A DNA stretch of 64,000 bases, taken from Pegea sp. RAD2-039. Lineage: Eukaryota; Chordata; Thaliacea; Salpida; Salpidae. The position numbers and the translations under genes are program-made. Shown here one piece after another: positions 23,206 to 34,973 of this stretch. The DNA lies in assembly GCA_034620365.1 (NCBI GenBank), contig JAQGEQ010000263.1, forward strand, positions 744,001-808,000. The letters are read 5' to 3'. Under the pieces are notes generated by a model. The model was not told the origin of the DNA and ran no database searches. It was given only the letters and a program-made list of their open reading frames with translations. Numbering within the stretch: position 1 is the stretch's first letter; each line of letters opens with the position of its first letter.

Positions 23206-25132
23206 GACATTATAATATATTATTGTTGTAATTTAGTTTTAATAAAACAAAGTTTATGGATACCTATAGTAATTCTATAAATAGAAATATTTATACAAAC
23301 TTATAAACAGAATACATAGTTTTATAAATAGTAAAAACCAAATAAATCTAGAAAATTATTTCAGCAAAACTTGTTTTTTCTACAGATTAAATAAGAAAAG
23401 GTAAATCTAATAGATGTAGATAGTTCTAAATAAAGAATTAAAAATAAGTATTTGAAAAAAAATGAAACCAAAAATAACTAAATAACTATGGGTATAAAAG
23501 ATCAAATTTTTGAATTTATTTATAAATATTAAACCTATTTTACATGACTAAAAAGTCTAGAACAAATTTAACAAATAAATCAATTATGAAAGTTTATGAC
23601 TAATTTTAATAAGTATTATATTTTAAAAGTTTACCTATATAGTAATCAAGTTCAACTGTTTTACAGATAAAAAATGTTCTTTTTTAAAAAAACAATTTTT
23701 TTTATTTAGATAATTTTATTAAAAGATAAACTAACAAACTTCAATACATATTTACATCTTGAACTTGAGTGATACATGCTGATGAAGGTTAAACAAAATT
23801 GTAGTTTACGTTCACATTCTTTTATTATTTTGTATTTAATTCAAGCAACAGTTTATACAAAAATCCGTTAGAGGCGAAAAAGAAAAGTTTCCGTTTTACA
23901 AAAAGACATAAAGTATTCTATTAATCTTGACTTAAAAATATAACAAATATCTTACAATAAATTTGTTTTAACGTAAATTTTATAGACTATTAATTATAAT
24001 CAAAGTCTTAAAATTAAAATTTTAATTTTTTATTTTTAAGTTACGACCAGTAAATAGTTGAATTCTTGATTAAGGAAAAAAATTAGCGATAAAAGTGATA
24101 CAATAAATAAGCTCTTTTTGCAAAAATTGGTGAATAACTTTGAATTAAAATATAGAAATATGTTTAATCAAAATGTAATCTAATAGCACTTTTCAAATCA
24201 ATTTTCAAATATTAAATAAATTTTAAATAATTTCCATCCAAGTTTAACGCTGTCACTCAATTTTCTTGATTATTTTTTCTGACTTTAAGATTTTTAATTA
24301 TTTTAACAAATCAATATTTTTTTAGTAAAGTAAATAATACTTTTAGAAGTATACCTGTAAATATAGCTCTTATATTCGAAAATAGTAGTACAGAATAGCA
24401 AAAACTTCTTGTGCTACTGAATGCTTATTATTGTTCTACATATATTTCAAGATTTCTTTCTATTGTAAGTATTTAATAAAAGTAATATCAGTTTTTCAAG
24501 TTTAAAATATTTATAGAATATGATAAAATGACCGTATAAGCTATGTTCTCTTTGAAGTTAATTCTTATGTTTATTGGTCGTTTTAAATTTGATAAATACT
24601 GTAAAGTTCTTTCAACAATATAGAGAATATAATTGTTATCCTAATTATTATTATTTTTTAAAGAAATCTGAACTAAAAGATTTTAATTCTAAATTTGTGT
24701 ACTTTTTTAGACCGAATAAAGTTAAGCACCATTTTTTCAGTTGTTTACAAAATCTAACTTTTGAACAGCTTTTGCAAAACAAAGCATTTATGTCAATATT
24801 AGCTCAAATTATTCATCCTTTTTTTCATATCCTAGAAATTATTTTAATTAGAAGATTGTTCATTTATGTGATGATATGCAAGTTTTCTTTACTTCACCTA
24901 GAAAGCTATTAAAATAACTAGAAGATAATTGATAAGAAAAAGTTGGTAGTATTTATAATTGGCTACAATCATTGTTAAGTTATATTAATTATTTTTTATT
25001 GGTTATCATTATATTTTAATGATTTTTATAATTAAAAATATCAATGTTACAAAGATATTTATATTGTTAAAGTTATTTAATTTACAAATAAGTAATTATT
25101 TTCAAAATTAAACAAAAAATTGAATTTGTGAA
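23206..25132. other. AT-rich intergenic region
   Basis: Nearly 2 kb of extremely AT-rich sequence. The 112-codon frame at 24574-24912 is rich in Phe/Leu/Ile/Tyr/Lys, as expected from AT-rich noise, and no family was recognised. No repeat or RNA gene was seen. Confidence 0.5.
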
Positions 25133-25876
25133 ATGAATAACTTTAAAGGAAAACGAGCTCTTGTAACAGGCGCTGGTAAAGGAATTGGAAGAGAGCTTGT
25201 AAAAGAATTGATTAAAAGTGGGGCTGAAACATTTGCTTTAAGTCGAACAGAATCTGATTTAATTTCTTTAAAAGAAGAATGTCCACAAGTTAATATCATT
25301 GTTTGTGATTTAATGGATAGAGAAATGACTGAAAAGTCTGTTTCCTCTTGTGGTTATATTGATTTACTTGTCAATAATGCTGCTATAGCAATTTGTGAAC
25401 CTTTCTTAGAGATTACTGCTGAATCTTTCCAAAAACATTTTCGTATTAATGTTGAAGCAACTATTCAAGTTTCTCAAATTATAGCTAAAGGTATGATTGA
25501 AAAGAAAAAAGGTGGAAGTATTGTTAATGTTTCAAGTCAAGCTTCTTTGGTTGGTTTACAAAATCATACAGTATATGGAGCTAGTAAGGCTGCTATAGAT
25601 CAAATTACTCGAACAATGTCACTTGAACTTGGTTGTCATAACATACGAGTTACATCTGTTAATCCTACAGTTGTCAACACAGCCATGGCTAAAGTAGGTT
25701 GGAGTGACCCAGTTAAAGCTAATGCCATGACGTCCCAAATACCTCTTGGACGATTTGCTGAAGTTTCAGAAGTTGTTTCAGTGATTATGTTTTTACTTGG
25801 AGATGGCGCCTCAATGATTACAGGATCATGTATTCCTATTGATGGTGGATGTCTTGGAAGTTTAGCATTAAACTAA
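25133..25876 (+). CDS. DCXR: short-chain dehydrogenase, L-xylulose reductase (DCXR)-like
   Basis: NADP(H)-dependent short-chain dehydrogenase/reductase; in animals DCXR reduces L-xylulose and dicarbonyls such as diacetyl. The 247-residue frame is intronless and full family length (about 244). It shows the cofactor motif TGAGKGIG (residues about 12-19), LSRTESDL after the second strand, CDL in the adenine pocket, LLVNNAAIA, the catalytic Ser in NVSSQASL, the YGASK catalytic Tyr-Lys pair, and VNPTVVNTAM. The run SRTESDLISLKEECP and the VNPTVV...WSDP block match DCXR better than other SDRs. The start at 25133 leaves the usual short N terminus. An alternative is a general carbonyl reductase of the same clade. 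Confidence 0.9.
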   Translation: MNNFKGKRALVTGAGKGIGRELVKELIKSGAETFALSRTESDLISLKEECPQVNIIVCDLMDREMTEKSVSSCGYIDLLVNNAAIAICEPFLEITAESFQKHFRINVEATIQVSQIIAKGMIEKKKGGSIVNVSSQASLVGLQNHTVYGASKAAIDQITRTMSLELGCHNIRVTSVNPTVVNTAMAKVGWSDPVKANAMTSQIPLGRFAEVSEVVSVIMFLLGDGASMITGSCIPIDGGCLGSLALN

Positions 25877-26363
25877 ATAATCTCAGTTCTTAAAGATCTG
25901 TTAAATTTATTTGAAATGTTTGAAATCATACTAATTTGATCAATTAATTTGTTAAATAGTTGCAGTTTGATTTATTATAATATTTAAATAGATTTTGTAA
26001 ATAGTTTTAACAATCATATATAATTGTTTGCTTGATCTGATATTTAGGTAAAATTTGATAAAAATTTATGGGTTATTTTTTGGTAGTTGCAAATTAATAC
26101 ATAAAGTTATTTGTAATTTAAATTTTGTTTAAGTTTTTATCTTTACTAGTTGAATATTCATTATCTTAAAAGAATTTAAACAATATGTTTGTTACAAAAA
26201 TAGAATAAAATATATTTTTATTATTTCTTTTAATGATTTTATTGCTACTAAAATAATGTTTAAAAAATGTATTCTTCTTTAACTTATAATGTATAAAAAC
26301 TTTTATCATTAAACTATATTAAAATTCATTTATTTAAACACAGTTTAAAGCACTTAAATAGAA
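25877..26363. other. spacer between the DCXR-like and FrnE-like genes
   Basis: AT-rich spacer between two genes on the same strand. It holds a likely AATAAA near 26203 and the promoter of the downstream gene; nothing else was recognised. Confidence 0.5.
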
Positions 26364-27278
26364 ATGTCATCTAAACCACTGATAAAGATTGAAGTTGTAT
26401 CTGATCTTATGTGACCTTGGTGTTGGGTCGGTAAAAGAAAAATGGAAACAGCAATCAATGACTACAAACACAAATATAATTTTCAAGTATGCTTAAATCA
26501 AATATTTGTTTTCAAATCAACAGCTTAATAACTTTAAGATTAAACTCGAAAAAATACAATTTTTTTCTGTTTACTGATACGTTTTTTTTTTATTTAATTT
26601 CTTAGGTCACGTGGTTACCTTTTCTTTTAAGACCCCAAATGCCTTTGGAGGGCGTCGAGAAACCAGCAAACTACAGTTCTCAATCAGCTGGGTAAAAAAA
26701 CATTTTTATTCTTTTTGTTTTTTAATGAAATGTTGATCAGTTCACAAGCGTTGATAGCTGCTGGTCAAGATGTTGGAATTGACTTTACTTATAAAACAAC
26801 TCGATTTCCCAACACACTTGCTGGTCATTGTGCTCTTGAATATACATTACAACAAGACCCAAGTGGAACCATTCAAAACAAGGTTTGCTGTTTCAAGCTT
26901 TTAAAAATAATTTCTCATTTCTGTAAACTTCTTTAGCTTCAAGAAAATCTTTTCAAAAGTTACTTTACTGATGGAAATGATCTTTCTGTAAATGAAGTAG
27001 TAAATGTAGCAGCTTCTGTAGGATTAAAAAGATCAGATGTTCAATCTTACGTCACTAATGCTGTAAATATTCAACAAATTAAAGAAAAAGCTTCACAGTG
27101 GTCTTCTAAAGGAGTCACAGGTAGATTAATTGTTTACTTCTTTACTTTTAGCTCACATTGTATTTCAGGAGTACCAGCTTTTATTATGAATGGTAAGATG
27201 ACTTTTTCTGGAGCTCAACAACCTCAATTGTTTAAACAAATGTTTGATACGATTATATCTAGATTTGGAAGTTCTTAG
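26364..27278 (+). CDS. DsbA/FrnE-family thioredoxin-fold protein, probable selenoprotein (UPWC active site)
   Basis: Thioredoxin-fold oxidoreductase of the DsbA/FrnE (2-hydroxychromene-2-carboxylate isomerase-like) family. Five exons fit exactly and keep phase: 26364-26486, 26606-26691, 26741-26882, 26937-27120 and 27169-27278 (215 codons with stop). Codon 17 (26412-26414) is TGA and sits where relatives have the first cysteine of the redox motif: SDLM-TGA-PWCWVGKRK versus SD(T/V)VCPWC(F/Y)VGK. Downstream landmarks are intact: VTWLPFLLRPQMP, GHCALEYTLQQ, LFKSYFTDGNDLS, and the cis-proline region GVPAFIMNGKMTFSGAQQP. A bacterial FrnE or plant At5g38900-type protein is the closest family I recall. 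No other stop interrupts the frame, and a SECIS-like hairpin follows at 27299-27415. I infer that TGA encodes selenocysteine. The alternative is a recent nonsense mutation or a base error (TGC/TGT to TGA). Confidence 0.88.
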
Positions 27279-27298
27279 TCACACTTTATTTTAAAGTT

Positions 27299-27415
27299 TT
27301 TATCAACAGCTGATATTGTAGATGTTAATTTTATGAAGACATCTGTGTAAAATACTTTCTCCACTTTTGTTTGAATTTTACTTTTTAAATTCTATTTTAT
27401 CAGCTGTTGTTGAAA
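27299..27415 (+). promoter_or_regulatory. candidate SECIS element in the 3' UTR
   Basis: Starts 20 nt after the stop. Basal helix: CAACAGCTGATA (27304-27315) pairs perfectly with TATCAGCTGTTG (27398-27409), extended by a few outer pairs. Inside, GTAGA/TCTAT and TTAA/TTAA add pairs. The core has AUGA at 27333-27336 facing UGAA at 27372-27375, so G35/A36 and G73/A74 can form tandem sheared G-A pairs. Helix II then pairs AGACA (27337-27341) with TGTTT (27368-27372), tolerates three pyrimidine mismatches, and closes with GTG/CAC. The apical loop starts UAAAAU, placing the unpaired AA 12 nt after AUGA, the usual SECIS spacing. Drawn by hand, not folded. Confidence 0.65.
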
Positions 27416-28987
27416 TTGACTAACTATTAATTAAATTACATTTCTCACAAATCTTCAAACTTGTTTAACCCTCAGCACCCTTAAGTGAACAGAAACAGTT
27501 GGTAGAATAGATCTACTTAGATTTTAAACGACTTCTGTTTCCTGTTGTAACCTTTCTTACGATCGACACTAAGAACATTTTTGAATTAACGTAGGGTTTA
27601 AACTAATTTTGATGTTGTTAATGTTTGCTAACTGATTTAAGGCAAGTACACGAAATTAAACGGTTTCTAAAACGCGTCAGATACAAAAGATTCTCTTTAA
27701 TCTTTATTAAATAACAGGAATGGATGCTTTGGATAATCTGACTTTTAAACAGTGTTTTGATAAAAGTTTAACGAGTAACTTTGATTAGCTTGCAGTTAAA
27801 ATTTTGCAGAATGCAAATAATTTATGTTGATAATATTGAAACTAAAGTTCTTATGAATGTAAAATATTATTTCATAGATAGCTTTATCTAGTTTTTAATT
27901 ATTAACAAATCTATATTTACATTACAAGCTACTTTTAAAATATTATCTTAAATAAGAGTAAACGAAAAAACTTAATTTAGTAAAAAGACAACTTTAGTAT
28001 TTTCGTTGTTAAAATATCAATTCAGCTAAATTAACTCAAAAAATAGTTTTCAAGATTTGTAAAAGCTTCTGTAATAAGGCAACGAGGTTACTGCTTGTCT
28101 TTCAGCCAAACAATTTTATAAGCAACTTGTAAAGTGTCCTTATCACAAATGTATCATGTATAGATGATTATTGGCCTATAATGGTGACATAAATTCATAC
28201 CAAGCTAACTTAAACTTCAAATCTTACTGAATGAAAATTCTTTGAGTTGTATATTAGTAATTAGTTTAAAAGAATTATTAAAAAGAAAGTTTCTATGTTG
28301 AAGTTTTTCTAGGCACTGCTATTTTGGTGATGATAACTTTTTCATGATCTCCTTTATAAATCTTATTTAAATTAATGATTTATTTTATTAGAAATCATTT
28401 ATAGAAATTTTCCACTAATAAAAACTTTTAGAAAGCAAGAAGTTAGCAAAAAAGAAATTTAAAATATGCTAAGTGGAGTTATTTACAGATAAGAGAAGTG
28501 TTATTGATTTTTTATCAGATAAAGTCATATTATCAGAGATAGAGAAGAAGTACAAAGAGTAGTTTTGTGTCGCTCTATAGCGTCAAGATCTGTTCCATAA
28601 AGTAGTTGACATCAATGTAAAAATAAATCAATAAAAATATTAAATTTTTTAAATTAAATCATAAACCTATAAAATGATTTTTTATACAAGCGTCACTCTT
28701 TTATCACTGTATATGTCCCGTGGCTTTTGTTGCGATTAAAAAGGTTAATTCATTTTTATTAAGAATTTAATTATTTTTAGAGAATTTTAAGTTGATTGCA
28801 TCAAAATACTAACAGAAATCTATTTTGATTAAAATGCCTGATTATTATTTGAAATTTGTAAAATCGTTTATTGGTGGTTACCTTGACAACCTTTTCGTTA
28901 TAGTTAGATTTATTACAAAACTATTCAAACCTTTTTGTAATTATCTTATAAAACCAAAATTTAAATTTATGCGAACTTAATATAAAA
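27416..28987. other. intergenic region
   Basis: AT-rich. A second imperfect hairpin (AACAG-AAACAG at 27489-27500 with CTGTTTCCTGTT at 27534-27545) lies downstream but lacks the facing GA of a SECIS. No coding signal was seen; the promoter of the gene starting at 28988 should lie near its end. Confidence 0.45.
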
Positions 28988-31900
28988 ATGGCTTCTTCTA
29001 AACAAGTTCTTTTATATCCGGCTCCAGAGGAAGCTTATCGAGAGGAAGTACTTAAAGAAATAAAATTTAATATCAAAACAAACAGTTCTAACATTTGTGA
29101 GTTGAAGTTTTGATATTTTTTGAGCGATAGAAATAAGTTATAAGAAAATAAAAGTATAAAGCTACATAAGAATTTTTCAATTTTTTAATGAAATGATAGA
29201 ATTGTTTATTTGACGGTTAATATTAAAGTTTTGAATTTACTAAAAAAAGTTCTTTAAAACATCAAAATATCAAAAAAATTTATATATAAACTTGTATCAA
29301 ACTCAGTATAAAATACCCAACATTTTTTCAAACAGTTAAAAAATATAAACCGTCCATTACATATGCAAGAACAGAAGAAAGTTATTTTTCGAATAAAGAA
29401 GATGAAAAAACTAAATGGTCTAACAGATACAAACGTATCGTACATAATGAAAGGTCTGGATTTTTCTCGGATCGAAGGAAAGCCTATCGCACAATTGGAA
29501 AAATTTATTTAAATAGCGCTGATTTAATCTTTCATGGAGTAACAGATGAATTAAGAAATCAAGTTTGTTTAATTGAGTGAAATTTAGCAACAAAGTGATT
29601 AATAACTTTGTTTTTAGTTGCAACCAATTGATAAATCAAAATATGTAACTTATTCAGAAGAAAAGAAAGAAAAAATCACAGAAAAACCAACAAAAACTTA
29701 TCCATTTGGTTCTGATAATAGTTTCAAATTAATTATAAACACTTTAGGCAAAGCAACTCGACTAAGAAAAGTAATTTATGCAAATGGCTGCATTAACAAG
29801 TTGGTGGAATCTAATCAGGTGGTAGGTTTAAAAGTTCTTCTAAAAAATCGTTTTTTTACAGCAATAAAAGTTACAAATTTCAAACTTTTGACTTTAATCT
29901 TTTTTTCTCAAAATTTTATTTAACTTCTTTAGAAGCAGCTAAAAGAAGAAGAAAAAGAAAAAGAAAAGCAAAGCAACGAAATGGTCACCTCTATGAGTTC
30001 TTCAGCAAAAGCCACCTTTACCTCTTCAGTTGGATCAATTTCTAAGGAATCAACTTCAAGAGCACTCTTTGGTTAGTTGTTGATGACTTAACTACTGTTG
30101 ATAACGTTGAGGCTTAAAGCTGAAGAAAATCAAGCCAAAAACATCCGATCTTCATCAGTTTGGAGTGATGTAGAAAGTAAAACAGATGTTACTAAATTGT
30201 TAGAAGATCTGCAAGACCAAAAATATCGAAAAAATAGGTTTATAAAGTAAATTTCAGTTTAAAGTTTCGAGGTTTTTTGGTTTTTGTAGATTTACTGAAA
30301 ACTTTATGAAAGAAAAGAGAAGAAATTATCGAGAAATGAAACTTCATTACATCAATTCTTTGCTGTGCGCTATTTACAACATGAAACAGAGAACTCTTCA
30401 CACTAAAGTAAAATTGCTGAGTCAGGTTTTGTGAAATGCAAAATTGCTGAGTCAGGTTTTGTAAAAATTAAAAATTGCTGAGTCAGGTTTTGTGCAATTT
30501 AAAATTGCTGAGTCAAGTTTTGTAAAAGTAAAATTTTATTTGCTGTAAACTAATTTCAGCTCAGATATTTTTAGTCTCCTTTAGCTTGGAAAACAGTGAA
30601 AGATTTATTGGATAGTGACGTCATCATTGATGGACTCGGTAGACCTCTACCAAGGTGTCTAAAAAATAATTAGATTAGTGAAAATTAGAAATCAAACTCT
30701 AAATTATTTTGCAGCAGAATGTCAAGTGCTTTACACCAAGAGAAAAGAAGTATTTTAAGTTATAATGTAAATAGTTTTTTTTAATCAAATTCAATATTTG
30801 TTGTTTTCTTTAAAGAATGTTTATCAAATTAAAAAAAATTGTTTAAAATCTGAAAAAGTTATTTTGTTTTTCACTTAAAGGGTTCAGTGATAACAAAAAG
30901 ATCGAATTTTTCAATTTCAAGTAACTTAACAAGCTTCCAAAAGTTGTTAGTTCAAATTTCAATAATTTTTTGCAGTAATTTGGTTTGTCTTTGAATTCTA
31001 ATTAATTCAAATTGTTTTATTTAAAGTAGAAACTGTGAATCAAAAGAGAAAACCGCTTCTAATAAAGATTTAGCCGCAGATTTAGCAACCAACGAGTCCC
31101 GAAAAATGTCCAGGTCAACATTTTCAAAAGTCAAAAACAGGTATTTCTGGTCAAAGAAAATATTAATTTGTGAACATTTACATTTTGTATCTTGGTAAAT
31201 ATATGTTGAAAGTTACACACTAAATAATTGATTAAAACTTATTTTTATAAGCAAATATATTATATATAACTACAGATATATTAGATATATATATTTTTTA
31301 TAAGCAAGATATTTTGATTTCATTTTTTACTGATTTTAAATGTAGATTTTACTAAACAAAGTTTATTAGAATTATCTTAGACAAAAAAACTTTATATTTA
31401 TAAAAGGGTTAAAGTAAAAATTATTTTTATGATTTGTTGTCAAAGCAAGCAGCAACATTGTCTACAACATTGGCAAAAAGTTACAGAAGTTGAAAAAAAT
31501 ATCGAAAAATATCGAGATCAACATAAAGAGTAAAAGAACCTTCGAGACATCAATAATTCAAATTAAAAATTTCCTTTCAATTTAATAAATTGTTGTAGGT
31601 TAGGAATGGAAGCCAGACGACTTTTGGGAATAAATAAGGAAAAGTTTATGCAGATCAAAATTGATGAGAATAAAAGATTAAGAAATTTCTTGAATGAAAG
31701 AGAAATGTGAGAAGAAAGTTATTCTGATTGTTTCTAAACGAAAAACTGTGAATATTAATGACTCAAAATTTATCATAAAAAGGATTTACTTGCAAAAATT
31801 GAGCAAACATTAATTAATTAGAAATCATTTTGGAATATTTATCACAGGTTTCAATTGGAAAAAATGAAATACAAACTTGACCACTTAAAATTTGAGACTA

Positions 31901-32599
31901 TCGAAACCAGAAATTTATTTCGAATGCGAAAAATAGCTGACGAATACACTATAAGATTACAAAAAAATGCTCGAAAACCTTTAAGCTGGTAAGTTACAAA
32001 CAACTTTTTAGTTGGTTTGATTAAAATTGATAAATATTCCTCGTGTTTTTTCGATTATTAAATAATTATCTAAAAGTAAAACTTGATAAAATTTACATAT
32101 TTATATATTTTAGAGTAATTATTAATTATTATTGTTATCTATTACTTTAAAACTTTTATAATAATTTTATCTTCTTTTTTTATAAATTCTACATTAAGTT
32201 GTGACTTGATAAAATGCTTAAGAGGTCTTTACAGGTTTCAAGATCTTGAAAAAGAAGCTTTAACATTCGTTGGAAGCCAAAATAGTTCAATAAATATTAG
32301 CTTAGAAAAGTTGAGACGTTTTTGTCACGAAGAACCTCATTTCATGATACATGGAAAAGTAAGTCTGATCCATTTCTCTGTTTAAATCAAGCAAAAAATC
32401 ATTCTTTTAGGAGAAGCTCTGTTTGCTGTTGATGTCAACTCCCATCCATATTTTGATGTGTCAAGAGATGATGGATGCTGTGGAATTTGTTTTAACTCGA
32501 ATATTACATGGATCTTCTGAGCTTCTAAGGACTTGGTTAAGAGCAAGAAAGCTTAGTGATCTCAGCAAGATGATTTATGTTGTAACAAAAGAAGGATAA
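28988..32599 (+). CDS. unrecognised coiled-coil protein, about 14 exons
   Basis: The start ATG is at 28988 (MASSKQVLLYPAPEEAYREE) and the stop at 32597-32599. Exons placed with confidence: 28988-29096, 29336-29562, 29618-29818, 29933-30071, 30120-30238, 30290-30409; then shorter ones near 30555-30655, 30718-30766, 31028-31140, 31445-31530, 31600-31707, 31852-31990, 32235-32358 and 32412-32599. The protein is charged and largely helical. It has runs of Lys/Glu (LKEEEKEKEKQ), coiled-coil stretches (FMQIKIDENKRLRNFLNERE, FQLEKMKYKLDHLKFETIE) and an ordered C-terminal domain (MDAVEFVLTRILHGSSELL). No catalytic motif or membrane segment was seen. I cannot name the family; a ciliary or cytoskeletal coiled-coil protein is only a guess. 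The intron after exon 6 carries a small tandem repeat. Confidence 0.7.
30408..30532 (+). repeat. intronic tandem repeat, about 33-bp unit, 4 copies
   Basis: Four near-identical copies of AAATTGCTGAGTCAGGTTTT plus a variable A-rich linker lie directly after the donor of the sixth exon of the coiled-coil gene. The first copy follows the GTAAA donor immediately. Confidence 0.9.
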
Positions 32600-32747
32600 A
32601 AGAAAATCTTCACGATTCGAGTTATAATAAATCAATCATTTATCGCTAACTTCAAACTTTTTTTCTAAAATCTTTATTTTCTACAAATTTAAGTTTCATT
32701 CCCTCTGTGACTCACAAAATTATTTTCATATTTTTTTATTGATGAAA

Positions 32748-34661
32748 TTAAAACTCAACGTTGATAGAGACTTGATCCTGATTTTCGTACAAGAATCTGT
32801 CCCGTTTCATGATAAGAGAAGACGTTGGACTCTTCATCAGTTTTAGGATCAACATCAATAAGCCAATGGCCAAGAAAAATATAGAAGACATAAAAATAAA
32901 CCCAGGATATTCTACATCAAAACCTACTAATCCTATTTTACTAGACCTAAAAAATATATAATTATTCAAGAATTACTTGAGGAACTTTAGAAACTTTTCA
33001 TAAAAAAAAATACAGAATTCTTAAATAAGGATAATTTTCAATGAGGCCATTTTTAGTTGAAGTCATTAAATCAGTTAAAAACTCAGTAATTGACTCACAA
33101 ACATTCTGATGGTGAGTTATTGTCTTCTTCAGTACACTGGCCATCATTTGGACATTTATTTATTATACATTCAGCTGTACAAAAGAAACTTTTATCGTCT
33201 TCAGATTTTTCGCATCTTCGGTAAGTATACCCTACTAAAGCACAAACTTTTTCACATTCACCACAATAATCCGGTTCTATTAAACAACAAAAAGCTTCTT
33301 ATATCGGTGGCTGAAACAGTCTTCCAAAAATTTAATCACAATAAATCTATTTAAATAACTAACGTACAAAAGCTTGGAAATATTACTAAAACGTCAAAAA
33401 CTTGTTAAATTCTAAATCTTTAAGTTATTTAATAAATAAAAATGAAAATTTATCAAATATTTGCAACGTATTTAACCTGAAAGTACAATTTTTACTTTCT
33501 CAGGTTCAACTCCAAAGTCTAGAGCAATATTTTCTCTTATTTTGTAACCAGATGTTGTCTCCCCTAACTTATCCAGCTTCCAACCAATGTCCAGAAATTC
33601 ATCTGTTGTTATTTTCAATAAAAACTTCGCCTAAAAATTGAAAATAAAAGTATTCTAATAAATCTTATAAAAAAACAAATTAAAAAATCGTTTTATCGAA
33701 AGACACATCAAGGTGCTTTTATAAACAGACAATTTTTTTGACACCTTCGACCACCAGTTGTACAACTTGTTTGTAAAACAAACTTCACGTTCTTCGTGTT
33801 GTTTGCCGAAGATTTTTTACAAAGTAATGTCAAAGATTGAACCAAATTTAGTTAGAAGTTTGTGTCTTGAGTTCGAAATAGTCGCTACTACCAAAAATCA
33901 AAACTTTTCTAACCAGTTTTGAGTGGTTGATGAAATTCTTTTTGGGAAATATTTTTTTAAAACTTTCAATGAATCAAATCATATCTAATACCCTTTATTT
34001 TAATTTGGGTGTTCTATACAAGACTAAACCAGCTTTACTTTAGTCTGTACAACCACCAGAAGATTATAATGATAGTCAAATATAAGATTAAAATTATTAT
34101 AAATCAAATCTGTTTACTTTTTCCTCATCAAGACCATTTGACCAAGTACTTAGCTGAAGAACCGGTAAAATAAACAGTTCACAATAATGTTGGTATATCT
34201 GAAATAAACAAAATAGTTTTTTTATCTACAACCTGCTGATATTTTATCAAAAGCAAAGAAAATTAATCCAAAGGAATGTTTTTACTTACCACATTATACA
34301 CTAAATGATCAAACTTATGCCTGTCTGACACCGTTATAGGTGGGTATGTGAATATTAAAGTTAATGATATGATACTGTCACCTTTTACTGCGTTTAAAAT
34401 ACAGTTAGTAAAAAAGTACCGTAATTGATAAGATAGTTGATTCATATCACCAATATTGAATTATAAAACTAACTTATTTGATCTCTTGAATCTGCTAAAT
34501 CAATAAGAGTTTTTAAGTCTGCTTCGTCAGACGAAAAAGCTGAAGCTATAAAATGAAGTGAAAACTTTGAAAAATAGAATCAAAAATAAAATGCTAAACT
34601 TACCGCCAAAAGAAGTTGTAACTATAAAATAGATTTTTAAGTAAAATAGTTTTTGGTTCAT
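32748..34661 (-). CDS. unrecognised secreted/single-pass membrane protein with Cys-rich module
   Basis: Start ATG at 34659-34661 opens a hydrophobic signal peptide (MNQKLFYLKIYFIVTTSFG). Following exons code for ASAFSSDEADLKTLIDLADS (about 34548-34488), NQLSYQLRYFFTNCILNAV (34445-34310), a short piece near 34200-34110, FLLKITTDEFLDIGWKLDK...IALDFGVEPEKVKIVLS (about 33632-33478), and a Cys-rich module with ten or so cysteines (CGECEKVCALVGYTYRRC...CPNDGQC, about 33276-33105). The last exon has one membrane span (FIFMSSIFFLAIGLLMLIL) and a short basic cytoplasmic tail ending at 32748. The LGV-x-x-x-KV pattern in the fifth piece recalls a SEA domain and the Cys module an EGF-like fold; both are weak. 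It resembles no receptor I can name. Confidence 0.65.
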
Positions 34662-34973
34662 CTAACTGTTTAAAGTATTATTAATAAAGTGTTTAATATT
34701 TTTGAAAAAGTAAATGATTTAATTAGTAAAATGTTTGTATCATGGGTTTGGCAAGAATTAACTATCCAAATTATTACGTAACAAAGTAACCTAGCAATTT
34801 CATTCACCATAAAATTGAAAAAATGATGATAATTTTATCACTACCAAATGTTTTATTCAATTTATCAGTACAACTTAAATTAAAAAAAACGCAACAAAAT
34901 GATTACATAATTTGTTTATTTGCTTTTATACATTTATTTATTTATAATAATTAAATCTATATCAGAAAGAGAG
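34662..34973. other. short intergenic region
   Basis: AT-rich spacer between the membrane-protein gene and the TPMT gene, both on the minus strand. It holds the TPMT 3' UTR and the promoter of the membrane-protein gene; nothing further was recognised. Confidence 0.5.

Noticed and set aside
24574-24912. 112-codon frame as a gene
   Set aside because: Composition is that of AT-rich noise, with no splice, homology or regulatory support.
27480-27560. A second SECIS candidate (AACAGAAACAG with CTGTTTCCTGTT)
   Set aside because: The helix is good, but there is no GA facing the GUGA and no suitable unpaired AA; the hairpin at 27299-27415 fits better.
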